This document shows positions 34,557-45,165 of a stretch of 64,000 nucleotides of DNA, one piece after another. The notes under the pieces are model-generated. The model did not search any database. It had not been told where the DNA came from and saw nothing but the letters and a program-made list of their open reading frames with translations. Made by a program: the position numbers and the translations under genes. How positions within the stretch are numbered: position 1 is the stretch's first letter; every line of letters starts with the position of its first letter. The stretch lies in the NCBI GenBank assembly GCA_940337035.1, contig CALNHX010003637.1, forward strand, positions 1 through 64,000, in the 5' to 3' direction. The DNA is from Agriotes lineatus. Taxonomy: Eukaryota > Arthropoda > Insecta > Coleoptera > Elateridae.

Positions 34557-35092
34557 TCAAATATTATTTATTTGTGCTTGCAATTCTTGTTTATTCTCAA
34601 GTTGTACCTTATAAAATTCTTTTTTTAGCTCCTGTATTGACTCTTCCATCTTTTCTGCATGAGCTTTTTGATCTTGCAATATATCTGCAGTATTCTGAAT
34701 AGCTGTCTGTAATCTACTTTCTCTTTCCTCGGCATCCTTCTTAATTTCACCTCCCTTCTCCTCAATTGACTGTTGCAATCTTCTTTCTCTTTCCTCAGCA
34801 TCTTTCTTACTTTCCTCAGCCTTTTGTTCAATTGACTGTTGTATACTTCTTTCTCTTTCCTTTGCTTCTTTCTTTATTCCTAACATTACTTCCATTAACT
34901 TCTCCATATCGATGGTTTGTTTTCCTATTGTTTCCTCTTGAATTCTTACCTGATCTCCTTGTATTGCAACCTCTTGCTGTACTTCTTCTACTTCAACTTC
35001 AGCACCACTCGCCACTTCTTCCATCTCTTCTTGTCCTTCTTCAGTCCTTTATTCTCTTTCTCGTAATCCTTTTGTCTGCCATATTTTACTTA
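34557..35092 (-). pseudogene. Coiled-coil protein, probable retroelement gag N-terminus
   Basis: A 155-residue frame (34557-35024) predicted to be one long coiled coil, with three copies of a heptad-rich block (KDAEERERRLQQSIEEK and variants at roughly residues 50-105). An ATG at about 35082 starts a basic frame (MADKRITRKR) that stops after about 13 codons, so one frameshift separates a likely true N-terminus from the main frame. The design (short basic N-terminus, then coiled coil) is like the gag start of some insect Ty3/gypsy elements. No capsid, zinc knuckle or pol follows within reach, so the assignment is tentative. Confidence 0.4.
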
Positions 35093-35960
35093 GTTTGTTT
35101 AAAAAAAAAAATTTTTATAAAACCTTGTATTAACTTGCAAATCCTTGTATTTTGTTCAATCTTTATTAGAAACGTTATTTACTTTGTTATTGATTGTTCT
35201 AATAATAACATTTATTTGACACTTTAAGAGTCGATAAGCATTCCTCAAAAGCAGTCTGATCGTCACAATGTTATCCGAATTATGATATAACATCTATATT
35301 ATTTGTAAGAGAGCAGCACATATTTCTTCATTACCAACTTAAATGAGCAAAATTGTGCGACAAGATAAAAATAATGTCTATTTGCAATGTGATGCAACGA
35401 CGGTGATTTATATAATTCTTCAGATCTTACGGAAACAATACTTTAGAGACGCATCATAGTTGTTTCTATAACAGAACGCGGTAACACAAACCGAACAGTT
35501 TAAGAATTCGTGGATACGCATAACACTATTATGTTGATTAACAAGACTGGGCTAATAGAATTTACATTGGTATATCAGGATGATAACCTCTGTGTAAGTA
35601 TAGGAAAAGAACAAAGAGTTTTCTGTAATTTTTTAAAAAGAAACAGATGCTTGTGTGCTGCTAGATAAATAGTACTCTTCTAATATGTAGGCCAACCGGG
35701 CAAACGGTCAACTTTATAATCCCGTTACTTAATTTTTACCTGGAAGTATAGGGGTCAACTGGGCAAGGGACTCGCGAGGAGGCAGATTATCCGGCTTCTA
35801 AGAATTTTAGATTTGCAGCGTATGAGAAAAAACATCTACGGAAGTCGGCTTAAATTGCTTCCACCCTTACCAGGGTGCATTGGTGATGTAAATGACGCAA
35901 TCAATGCAATCGACATTAAAACAAACCGAAACGAAGATTTTTTATTATTCAATAACAGCG
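35093..35960. other. Intergenic, no supported gene
   Basis: No recognisable frame or repeat up to the LTR at 35961. The immediate flank ACAGCG does not duplicate the far flank of the retroelement. Confidence 0.35.
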
Positions 35961-36295
35961 AGTTTTATTAAAAGGCCGCCGAAACGACTTTTTAAAAAAC
36001 GTTTATTTTTATTTTACAATGAAGTATAACATTGGAAGCACACAGATTAGCTGCCAGACAATTTCTTACATCTAGCTACGAACTAACTGGAACTTATCTT
36101 AGAGGTGCAGGCTACTTGTATATATACTATGTCTAATCAGCTAAGATAAGCGTTATCTCTAAAAGCGAGCGTGAGACAGGAAGCCACGTGCGTTCAAGGT
36201 TGCAGACTTGCAGTTCACAGAAAGAAACTATTATTGTTCAAGGTTGCAAGCTTGCAGTTTTACACAGGGGGCCATTGCCTAGCTGTAATATAACT
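35961..36295 (-). repeat. 3' LTR of errantivirus-like element
   Basis: 335 bp. On the minus strand it begins AGTTATATTAC and ends TTTTAATAAAACT, the AGT...ACT ends usual in errantiviruses. Confidence 0.8.
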
Positions 36296-36432
36296 CGTCC
36301 GCCGATAAAATGTTCAATAGCGGTATTCAAATATGCCTCTATTGAACTTACAAAAAAGAAAAGAAAATTAAACTTACGTATTTACGTTAACTGGTTCAAA
36401 ATCTTTATTTAGAAATCTAATAAGTTTAATCT

Positions 36433-38150
36433 TCATTGTGTTCCTATTATAATACAATACAATATAAAAATTATTAACATAAGAATAGTACACAGAGTAA
36501 ATATAATTGCAGACACACTTAAATTATCAGATTTAATATAATTAACAGGTTTTAACAAATTTTCATATTTATTAAGCTTAATTCGGTCCTCAACCAATTT
36601 CTGGGTGTCAACAGGTATCAAGTCAATCTTTGAAACATTTATGTGGTTCGATTCAGGAATTATTAAGCGGTCAATGTTTGAAATTTTAAATTAACAATTT
36701 CATTTGAGGTTCTTTTTGCGGTGAATAACATGTGTTTTTGATTTATTGAAACAAGACAGTCTGAACTGAGGTGTAAGAGGTTAGTGCCAGATATTCCTTT
36801 TCTAAAATTCTGATTTTTACATTTGACGTCCAATATTGCTTCAGATGGGGAAAATATTAACCATGTCGCAGGATTTATTTGTGATATTTTGATCTCTGTT
36901 AAATTGAATAAATAAGGGATACATGTTTTATTTTTATTAAATGACAGAAGTTGTGTTTCGCACAATTTGTCGTTGGGAATTTCAAAGTAGTTATTTTGAT
37001 TACAAAAGTAGGTGTCTAAAGTTATAAGTTTACAATGACTTATTTCAACGGGAATGCTGTTTTTAACGTTGAATAATAAAGTACTATATGTAGGTATAAT
37101 CATACGAAATTGATAGTTTTGGATAAAAATCGGAAATGGTATTAATTGTATCATTTGATAATCGTTAGTTTTGGAAGTAAGAGGTATTTCGAATATAAAT
37201 GTAATTCTGTTTTTAACTTGGTAAACTTTTGTAATGATAATTGACTCGTATAAATGTAAATACTGTAACTCTGCAGGATATGGAATAGTTAAAGCTTTTT
37301 CTGATATGCTATTGAGATACGTCGAAATTTCATTTAGATTTTCAATTAAATCGTCATTATCAATTAATGACATATGCATCTGTTGATTTTGGGCAAAAGT
37401 TAATGCATTTCCTAGTTCCAAACAAGTGTTAATAAGTAGTTGTAAAAATTGAATTGCTTCTAGCAAGACTGTTTTTAAGGAGTATGTAGCGAGATTTTTG
37501 CCTAATTCCTCATTTTGTAAAATTATTTTATTTATATTTCTATCTAATAATTCCTGACTCTTTGCTATAACATTGATTACTGAAATGGTATCATTTAAAA
37601 TTTTAGTTTGCTCTAATATAATGTCATTTTGAATTTTACTGCTTTCTTGTAATTTAGTAATCATAGATTCGTATCTGACTCCATCGTTGGCGTCGAGGTT
37701 GCCAGTTAAAAATTTTAAGGCGGATCCAAGTCCGTCGAAAAGTCCTCTCTTATTAATTTTGTGTTTAACATCAGGAAATAATTGACTTAAGAGTTTATCT
37801 GATTTATCAAGATATTGTTTTAATATTATGAGTAAATTGTTATGATTAATGATAACATCATCAATCCTTTTAAATTTTGTATATTCAATAACATAACTTT
37901 TATTTTCGAGTAAAGGTATTACTTTCATTAAATTAGTTCTAAGTGTGTCATAACTAACAAATATAGGAGTATAGTCTACATTTCTAATAAGCGTCCATTC
38001 GCTTTGTTTAAGCACTACGTTTCCTAAGTTTAAGGGATATAATCCAGGATTATCATTTAAATTCTTAATAATAATATCGCTCTGTATAACTGGTGATTGA
38101 GTCAGCAGGGTACAGGCGATGAAGAGGGTAGTAATCCTGAAAAAAGGGAG
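36433..38150 (-). pseudogene. env: env, F-type fusion glycoprotein, one frameshift
   Basis: The frame is open on minus from about 38150 to 36663. Residues up to about 38016 include a hydrophobic, signal-peptide-like segment. There is no ATG at the start; instead a splice acceptor (TTTTTTCAG, ending at 38137) precedes it, in keeping with errantivirus env being made from a spliced RNA. A basic stretch followed by GLFDGLGSAL (about 37720-37750) is the cleavage site and fusion-peptide region of F-like proteins, followed by a heptad-rich segment. A frameshift near 36690 moves the last part to another frame (36433-36650), which holds a C-terminal membrane segment rich in Ile/Leu. The break leaves the main product without its anchor. 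Confidence 0.8.
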
Positions 38151-38199
38151 AGTAATAATTCCCTTTAGTCAGGGTGTTTTATATTTCCTTTTTTTTAAA

Positions 38200-38485
38200 T
38201 TAGATTTAATTTTGAATTTCAACTTTACTTCTTAAATTTGTTTTAACAAATATTTTTTCATTTAATTAGAATGTTTGATTTTTCCGAATTGAGTTTAATT
38301 TTAAATTTCATCTTTACTTCTGAAATTTGTTTTAACAAATACTTTTTCATTTAATTGGAATGTTTGATTTTTCCGAATTGGTTTTAATTTTAAATTTCAT
38401 CTTTACTTCTGAAATTTGTTACAAATACTTTTTCATTTAATTGAAATGTTTGATTTTTCTGAATTTTAATTTAATTTTAAATTGT
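38200..38485. repeat. Three ~90-bp tandem units between pol and env
   Basis: Repeated TTTTTCATTTAATT, GAATGTTTGATTTTTC and ATTTGTTTTAACAAATA blocks in three successive copies. AT-rich, without coding sense. May have arisen during decay of the pol region. Confidence 0.7.
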
Positions 38486-38787
38486 TGTAAAGGTGTTTCT
38501 TTGTTTTCCTTTTAGCAATATCAATTATAAAGGTATGTTGCTGTGAACATTTAGTTTTAACGCGAGAAATATTGTGATTATTAAAATTGTAAATACCATA
38601 TTATGCTGGTCTTGTTTGTTTGTTAAGTGTAATTTTTATTTGAGTTTTTCTGATTTAAATGATTTTAGTCTTAAGTTTTTTCTTAAGATATTATTTTTTT
38701 TAAAATACTTTTGATACTTGAAGTTACTGGCTTATATATTAAAATTTATTTGCAATACTTAAAGTTTTTCAAAATTCAGGGGTGTGT

Positions 38788-39170
38788 ACAATCTTATTTC
38801 TTTCTTTAAACACACGGTTAAAAATTTAGTTATTTTGGCGAAATTTTTGATAAATGTTCTTTAATAGACTATTTGGTTAAAAATGATTTTATTTCGATTT
38901 TTAAGTGCTGGGAAATTTTGATTATTGAATTTTTAGATGAATCTGATTTTATTCCTTCTAAAGTAGCTATATAATCTAAATATTTTACAGATTTATGTCT
39001 AAATTATTAAATCTTATGAGTTGACTTTTATTGTCAGTTTCGTAACGGATAAAAGGTATTTCGGGAGAGTAAAATACATCTCTGTATTTAAAACATAAAT
39101 TGGTCAAAAGAGTTTTTTCATCTTCGTTTAAATGGTCTAATCTTAAATTGTTTTTTTAAATTGTTATTTA
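38788..39170 (-). pseudogene. pol: pol remnants around a large deletion
   Basis: Only two short recognisable pieces of Pol remain: the linker before reverse transcriptase (DVFYSPE-like block, about 39040-39165) and a piece like the RT thumb (IKNFAKITKFL, about 38815-38850). The polymerase core, RNase H and integrase motifs are absent. A MITE (39269-39450) sits just upstream of these pieces. The loss explains why the element is only 6.8 kb. Confidence 0.55.
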
Positions 39171-39268
39171 AAATACTTTTGATGTTTGGAGTTTTTATAT
39201 TAAAGTTGTTAAGTCTGATAGACCGATTTTTGTTGAGTTCATAATTTTTAGTTTTATAAGATTAACAG

Positions 39269-39450
39269 CCAGTCTTATAAAGGCCACTAATTTGACGTTA
39301 ACTTTAATTCGCTGTTAAAATAAACAAAAGCGCATAAAAATTTGTTTACTAATGAATAAAATGTCATAAGCACTTACGTTTTGATGCGCTTTTGTTTATT
39401 TTAACAACGAATTAAAGTTAACGTCAGATTAGTTGCCTTTATAAGACCGG
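39269..39450. mobile_element. MITE (182 bp) inside decayed pol
   Basis: Arms of about 70 bp beginning CC(A/G)GTCTTATAAAGGC(C/A)ACTA and containing AAATAAACAAAAGCGCAT face each other across a ~40-bp centre. CAG flanks both sides (39266-39268 and 39451-39453), a possible 3-bp target duplication. No gene. It inserted after the provirus, into pol sequence. Confidence 0.7.
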
Positions 39451-39734
39451 CAGTAAGGATTATAAATATTAATTTCTTGTATTTCGTTTAAAGTATTAAT
39501 TACGCTTGTTTTAAATTGATTATTTTATGGTTTCAATTGCTGAAGGCATGACTAATTTTTCATTAAATTTTAATTTTGGAGTTATTTTAGTTACATTTTT
39601 TTATGCTGATAAATTTTACGAAAAGTTCTATACACAGGGTTAACTGTAGGTTTTGTTGAGAAAAATAAAAATCTTAATTTTTAGGTTTGGAAAAATTACA
39701 TTAGTTTCACTTTTTTTTGTTTAGTTTTTACGGG

Positions 39735-40146
39735 TTGTAATAAAATGGTATCGTAGCTCTTTCTGTCTGAATATGCATCCATTTATAATCTATTCGTGCG
39801 GATAATTTTGAAAGTAAATCGGATCCAATAAGTCCTATATAGTCTTGGTTAAAATTATATAAATAACATGTATGTGTTCCGTTTTCATAAAAAAGACTGG
39901 GGATTGGTAAATCTGCAATTAAGTTATGTTGAGGAATTCCATGAGATGTAACTATCTCGAATTCTGTTTCATAAATATAATTTGGAAAATGTTGTACAAA
40001 ATCTGGAGAAATTATTGTTTGTGAGCTACCTGTATCTATTAAAAGTTTATCGCCGGTGGCGGGAATTATAATATAAGGAAGGTTTGATTTTGGATTTATA
40101 TTAAAAGTTAAAATATTCTTTTCCGAGGCTCTTAATAAAAATTTAC
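39735..40146 (-). pseudogene. pol: Aspartic protease, start of pol
   Basis: The frame -1 to gag is open from the gag stop to about 39735, roughly 130 residues, and carries the retropepsin active-site motif LLIDTGSS (about 40020-40045) and a GLIGSDLL block typical of the region near the end of the fold. In an intact element it would mature Gag and Pol. The frame appears undamaged, but the rest of pol does not follow in usable form, so I call it a pseudogene fragment. Confidence 0.75.
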
Positions 40147-41337
40147 AGTATCGTCTGGATCTTGATATTCGAAATAATCTGGGGTGTGATCTAAGTCTTG
40201 TGAATTATCAGGGTCAGAATATTCCTGAAGGTTTTCGTTAAAATTTTCTGGAGTTGAAAATTCTCCATTTTCAAATAAATCTTCGGTTAAGTCTTCATAT
40301 TCATCCGGAGGTTTTTCTTGATGATAATTTAAATGATTAAAATTTCTATTAACGTTTTGAGAATTTGCTCGATATTTATTGGGGAAATTTGATTGTTGAG
40401 TAGCTGGTCTTTTTATAGTGCTAAAGTCCATAGGTTCTGGTTTATTTGTTGGTGAAAAATTTGGTTTAGGTGCAAATGCATTAAAGCTTGAATTTTGAGT
40501 TATTCTAGAATTATTAGGATTGTTAAAATTCGTTGGACTTTTAAAATAGTTGGGATTTTGATTAAAATTACTTTTAGGATTTTGGTTAAAATTACTTCTA
40601 GGATTTTGGTTAAAATTACTTCGATTTTGTTGGAATGGTCTTTGCATAAAATTTGGGTTATTAAATTTAGGTTCATATGAATTTCGTGTTTGAATATTGG
40701 AAGTTAAATTTGGTTTGTTTAATTTTTGACTTTGAAAATTATTTTGATTTTGAGAATATCTGATATCAATTTCTTCTTTTACTATGCTTAAGGCTTGTTC
40801 TAGTGAAGTTGGGTTTCTACTTCTTACGAAGCTTCCTAAATTTTCATTTAGTCCACTTGTAAAAGTGCGAAGTGCTAAATCTTTGTTAGCCTTTAATTTA
40901 TAAGTGATAATATCTTTTGATTCTTGACTCAGAGAAACTTTTGAATTATAAATAGCTAAATGAGTTCTAACTTTATTGAAAAATTCTATGGGAGAGTCTT
41001 TATTCTGTTTTAATTTGGTTAAATCAATTAAAAGATTCAATTCTGACCTTTGGTCGCCAAAATTTTCAATTAAGACATTTTTTAAGTCTTTCCAAGTATC
41101 ATACTCGTAACCTGTGATTACTTCTAACGCTTGACCTTTTAATTTATTCCTTATCGAATTTAAAATTACTTGGTTGATATAATCGTTTAAATTTTCTGTA
41201 CAAAATTTAGTTGCAATGATTTCTGCGGATCTGATAAATTCCGAAAGAGTGGCTTGATTACCATCATATGTGGGAATTTCATTTAATAAAGCTACATTAA
41301 AATGTGAGGGAAACAATGATGCGTTTTGATCAACCAT
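40132..41337 (-). CDS. gag: gag, errantivirus-like
   Basis: An intact 401-residue frame. The N-terminal ~200 residues form a globular capsid-like region (RSAEIIATKF near residue 30; a block around FFNKVRTHLA near residue 135). From about residue 210 to 330 it is Asn/Phe/Pro/Gln-rich with repeated FNQNPRSN units, and it ends in an acidic tail. There is no CCHC zinc knuckle, as in errantivirus Gag proteins. It would form the virus-like particle that packages the RNA. The stop at 40132-40134 is overlapped by the protease frame (-1), with an AAATTTT slippery heptamer at 40138-40144. Being open over 1.2 kb in an otherwise decayed element is notable. Confidence 0.85.
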   Translation of the reverse strand: MVDQNASLFPSHFNVALLNEIPTYDGNQATLSEFIRSAEIIATKFCTENLNDYINQVILNSIRNKLKGQALEVITGYEYDTWKDLKNVLIENFGDQRSELNLLIDLTKLKQNKDSPIEFFNKVRTHLAIYNSKVSLSQESKDIITYKLKANKDLALRTFTSGLNENLGSFVRSRNPTSLEQALSIVKEEIDIRYSQNQNNFQSQKLNKPNLTSNIQTRNSYEPKFNNPNFMQRPFQQNRSNFNQNPRSNFNQNPKSNFNQNPNYFKSPTNFNNPNNSRITQNSSFNAFAPKPNFSPTNKPEPMDFSTIKRPATQQSNFPNKYRANSQNVNRNFNHLNYHQEKPPDEYEDLTEDLFENGEFSTPENFNENLQEYSDPDNSQDLDHTPDYFEYQDPDDTVNFY

Positions 41338-42397
41338 ATTTGTTGTAACAACCCAAAATTATTTAAAAATAAAATTCTAGGGATAGAATTCCGTGGTGAG
41401 CGTGATCGATCTCGTGACATAAAATTTTTACAATTGTTTCAAAATATAATTACAGGTGTTTTAACTAATGATTCAAGATTAATAGTGATCTAAACATAAA
41501 AATTTTATAGACAAAAATTAATTTTGCTTTATTTGTTTCACTTATTTTTAATTTTTATTTATGTTAGTAAACAGTTTAATGACTAGGGATGTTTAACAGG
41601 GGTACCTACGCGCAAGAACGCAAGCACAAATGCAAATTAAGCACACCTAGTATGTGCAGCAATTGGTCTGGCTTACTACGTTCTGCCTGGACTTATAAAT
41701 AAATATTTAAAACTATGTTAGTATAATTTTTAAAACTTTATATTAGTTAACTTTGTTGTTTTAGGCGAACGCTTTAATAATTATCACTTTCGAAAATTAT
41801 ATTACGTTACTTTGTTGCCTTTAAAATATACCTTTGCTTTTTCTCTAAAGCTTGAAAATTATTATTTTTAAAATATACCTTTGCTTTTTCTCTAAAGCTT
41901 GAAAATTATTATAAAAATATACCTTTGCTTTTTCTCTAAAGCTCGAAAATTATTATAAAAATATGCACTTACATTGTGCGTTATAATTGACGAACAGCGT
42001 GCGATCAAGCTACGTCCTGTTGTCTTCAAAAAGGATGCGTCGATCCTATTGATGTCGGCTGTCCTGCACAGAGGTCCTGAAGTCCGACTTGGATAGTCCA
42101 GCTTTGCGCTAGAGCGTTATCCAAAAGTTGTCCTGGGGTCGTCGTTGTTGACGTTGCCAATACCAGAGACTGATCCCAATGATCAAGAGTGGTCCCAATG
42201 ACCAGATGGTTCCAATAACCACGGAGGAGCAGGAGCTGGGTCGACGGGCGCTTCTCACGATCGGGCGATGTTTGTCCCTGTTGGAGATGTCCGAAGATCC
42301 GCTGGGTGGTAGGTTTCGATTTGCGGCAAAGAGTTGAACCTCAAGGAAAGTTGCTGGTCGACTCGATGTTTGTAGTTTTCCAGGTTTTCCTCCACAA

Positions 42398-42415
42398 ATC
42401 CGAACGACTGCGCCA
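42398..42415 (-). promoter_or_regulatory. Primer-binding site (tRNA-Ser type)
   Basis: Minus-strand TGGCGCAGTCGTT, whose first base is the last base of the LTR. Overlap of LTR end and primer site and this sequence are features of the 17.6/297-type errantiviruses. Confidence 0.65.
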
Positions 42416-42772
42416 GTTTTATTAAAAGGCCGCCGAAACGACTTTTTAAAAAACGTTTATTTTTATTTTACAATGAAATATAACATTGGAAGCACACAGC
42501 TAGCCGCCGGACAATTTCTTACATCTAGCTATGATACGAACACAATGGAACTTATCGACTGACTGGAGCTTAACTTAGAAGTGCAAGCTACTAGTATATA
42601 TACTATGCCTAATCAGCTAAGATAAGCGTTATCTCTAAAAGGGAGCGTGAGACAGGAAGCCACGTGCGTTCAAGGTTGCAGACTTGCAATTCATATAAAG
42701 AAGCTATTTATCGTTCAAGGTTGCAAGCTTGCAGTTTTACACAGGGGGCCATTGTCTATTCATAATATAACA
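42415..42772 (-). repeat. 5' LTR of errantivirus-like element
   Basis: 358 bp, same end on the internal side (AATAAAACT) followed directly by the primer site. Its outer end reads TGTTATATTATG rather than AGTTATATTAC, so the first base is changed. A ~22-bp indel near 42530-42570 distinguishes it from the 3' LTR. Confidence 0.8.
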
Positions 42773-43098
42773 GGCTAATGTTACAGGTAGAGTCAAGAAT
42801 AAAACCAATGCAGTAATAATATCGCCAAAATCGCTTTCGAGAACATTATATTTCTGTAGGAATAAACATGTCAAATGTGGAACACTCATGCTATCATTTA
42901 AATTCTCTTTTAGTAGGGAAATAGCGTTCACAAACTGAATGGTGAGGTTATTATTGAGGACATCAAATTACTTTTTTTGATGCAAATTACTTCGGACCTG
43001 TTCAGCTTCTTGCATTCTTAAAACGTTTTTCGGTTCTAAAAATTCAAAAATGTTTGATAGTTTTTCAAAGTTCTCAAATCGAGTCTGATCAGTGATGA
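42773..43098 (-). pseudogene. Env-like or unknown membrane-protein fragment abutting the 5' LTR
   Basis: A minus-strand frame of about 110 residues with one stop (about 42970) that ends in a hydrophobic segment (ITALVLFLTLPVTLACYI) and runs into the outer edge of the 5' LTR. Its position relative to the LTR is that of an env C-terminus next to a 3' LTR, but the sequence differs from the env of this element. It may come from a second, related provirus that recombined here, or be the insertion target. The right edge is the target duplication of the hAT MITE (43099-43106). Confidence 0.35.
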
Positions 43099-43106
43099 CT
43101 GCTAAC

Positions 43107-43712
43107 TAGGGTTGCCAACCGTCCTGCATTTCGGAGGACGTCCTGCATTTGAGGGGTGTTGTCCTGCGTCCTGTCAAGACCCCTTGCAGGACGTCGTTTG
43201 TACTGCATTTTAAAAATAAAACAGAAACATACATTTTTTTAAATACTGTATTAAACACAGCCTGTTTTGTTATACAATATAAATTCCCATGTGTCACCTG
43301 TCATGTTTCTCTTTATTCGGATATTTTTTTAAAGTCCGGCAACGTCGTACGGCCAGCGGTTTTCACCCGCGACCCGCAAGCCCTACCCCTAGTCCCACGA
43401 CCGCGACAGAAGATGATAGGCTGCGACAAGGGCTTGTTAGTTGTGTCGAATTTTTGCATGTTTTCCGCAATTGTTTAGTTGTTTTATAATTTTAGGAAGT
43501 ATTTAAAAGAAACAATTATTCGTCAGTTAGAGATAAAGATTTTCTATATAATTTTTTTATGTTGAGGAATGTACTTTTAGTTTAAATTTAAACAATATTT
43601 TTTGTTGTATTAATAAACATTATGTTTTTTCGTTGTCCTGCATTTTTATTGGGTGTCCTGCATATTTGCACTCCTTGTCCTGAAATTGGAGATAATACAG
43701 TTGGCAACCCTA
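43107..43712. mobile_element. Non-autonomous hAT element, 8-bp TSD
   Basis: 606 bp with 13-bp terminal inverted repeats TAGGGTTGCCAAC, flanked by CTGCTAAC (43099-43106 and 43713-43720). The TSD fits the nTnnnnAn preference of hAT elements. The subterminal regions hold direct copies of GTCCTGCAT (four to five on the left, three on the right), probable transposase-binding repeats. No transposase gene. Confidence 0.85.
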
Positions 43713-43720
43713 CTGCTAAC

Positions 43721-44674
43721 TGAGAGTGGGGACTGGGGTTGCAGTGCTATCAATTTATACCCAAATAAAGTAGAAGATATCGAGCTATTTAATAAGCGAA
43801 TACAGAACTTTCAGGGCCCCCCAAACGGCCCTCTAAGGGCCCGGGCCCCTAAGCAACGCTTATTCTTGCTTATGCATATCACCGCCACTGATCTCGATGC
43901 TCCGTACAATCGCTAGTAATTGAAATTAACTAGCTTTACGTTACGCACTATCTACTTCACTTTCTTATTTGATCCACTTGTAGGTTATTGCGCTGTACCC
44001 CTTTATATATTTCACTTGCGCTTCGCTTATTATGATCGATAGATGCACGTCACAGAGTTGTTTGACCATGACTAGAGTGCTTTATTAACCAGGCAAGCTT
44101 ATCCCACTAGATTTTGTGTCACAGGGATTTTAGCGCCAAGCCGATGGCTGCGCTGACCGGTAACCGTGCGTTCTGTCGTCTGTCAAGAAAGCAAGACTAG
44201 AAACCGTTATAGCACGTACTGTTTGATCCAGACGAACACTGCATGCTGATTTAAATCTTGGTGCATTCCATTACGATGTTAATTATAATTACAGTCTTCA
44301 TCCAAGTGTGGTTATTTAAATCTATATACAGTGTGTAGGTGTTGTTCTGTGCTGTCAACTGTATCTGTCAGTTCTATTGAGTTCTGTCACTCGTCACTGT
44401 TGTTTGAACTAAGGTACTATTAATGTTCTCTAGTTTAAACCACGTGCATGTTAGTTAACAGTGCTTTCGTTTCGATTCTTCTGCTTTCTTTTTATTTGTT
44501 TAAAAACCAATCTTTTCTAACACGGATAAAATTAAATGTCAGGATCTTTGTTTTTCCAACTTACCGTATGCCATTTGGAAAGTAACTAGAATTTGAATTT
44601 GCCGCCACTTTCCGTAACTCAAAATGGCGGACGAGCTTGCTCGTATAAATATAGTACCTTAACCATGACCATGA
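43721..44674. other. Intergenic, no supported gene
   Basis: Includes a GC-rich spot at 43815-43855 (GGGCCCGGGCCCCT) and otherwise ordinary sequence. The 87-residue frame 43653-43916 crosses the hAT element border and is not a gene. Confidence 0.35.
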
Positions 44675-44682
44675 ATATAACA

Positions 44683-44965
44683 GGTAATTATTCCGTATGC
44701 GGTGAAACGCCAAAAAATCGATTTTTTTCGGGGAAAAAAACTCTAATCGATAGATTTCACTCCAAAGAACACGATTCCGCTGTCGGAGCGTGATTTTTTC
44801 AACTATTTCTTCTGATTTTCTAACCTCAAAAGTTTCACCGTATACGGAACAATTACCGCGGGGATATAATTCCGTATACGGTGAAACGCCAAAAATGCAT
44901 CAATTTTGGTGGGAAACGACACTCATCCATAGATTTCACTTTAAAAACCACAGTTCTGCTGTCGG
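44683..44965 (+). repeat. Left terminal inverted repeat of the satellite-bearing element
   Basis: Contains two related ~100-bp modules (from TTCCGTATGCGGTGAAACGCC at 44691 and TTCCGTATACGGTGAAACGCC at 44868), each ending GCTGTCGGAGCG. Between them, an inverted GTTTCACCGTATACGGAA is present. Confidence 0.8.
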
Positions 44966-45038
44966 AGCGGCACGCCTCATTTTCTTTACATCGAATTCTA
45001 TTTTTATAAATTAAAATTATAGAATCTGTTTGATCCCG

Positions 45039-45165
45039 ATGCCGGAAAAAGGTCCGCAGGAAAAAGTTCCGCGGAAAATGTTCCGCCGGAAAAAGTGCGG
45101 TGGGGAAATAAATCCGCAGGAAAAAGTTCGGCAAGAAAAAGTTCCGCAGGAAAGCGATTCTTTGG
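45039..45165. repeat. Short minisatellite (~18-bp unit)
   Basis: Irregular units of the form (C)CCGCAGGAAAAAGTT, six to seven copies. Its translations on both strands give low-complexity frames (45030-45224 plus, 44853-45200 minus) that are not genes. Confidence 0.75.

Larger units (their letters stand above)
35961..42772 (-). mobile_element. Errantivirus-like endogenous retrovirus with deleted pol
   Basis: A minus-strand Ty3/gypsy-group element with LTRs at 42415-42772 (5') and 35961-36295 (3'), a tRNA-Ser-type primer site overlapping the 5' LTR end (GGCGCAGTCG), gag, a separate-frame protease and an env gene with a baculovirus-F-like fusion peptide. That gene set defines errantiviruses of insects. 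Most of reverse transcriptase, RNase H and integrase is missing. The LTRs have clearly diverged (indels of about 20 bp plus many substitutions), so this is an old, defective copy. No matching target duplication is visible (ACAGCG on one side, AGGCTA on the other), suggesting recombination or end erosion. Confidence 0.85.

Noticed and set aside
34766..35227. 153-residue plus-strand frame rich in Leu/Phe
   Set aside because: Antisense of the coiled-coil gag-like frame; the hydrophobicity is a translation artefact.
43653..43916. 87-residue plus-strand frame
   Set aside because: Begins inside the hAT MITE and crosses its TSD, so it cannot be an ancestral gene.
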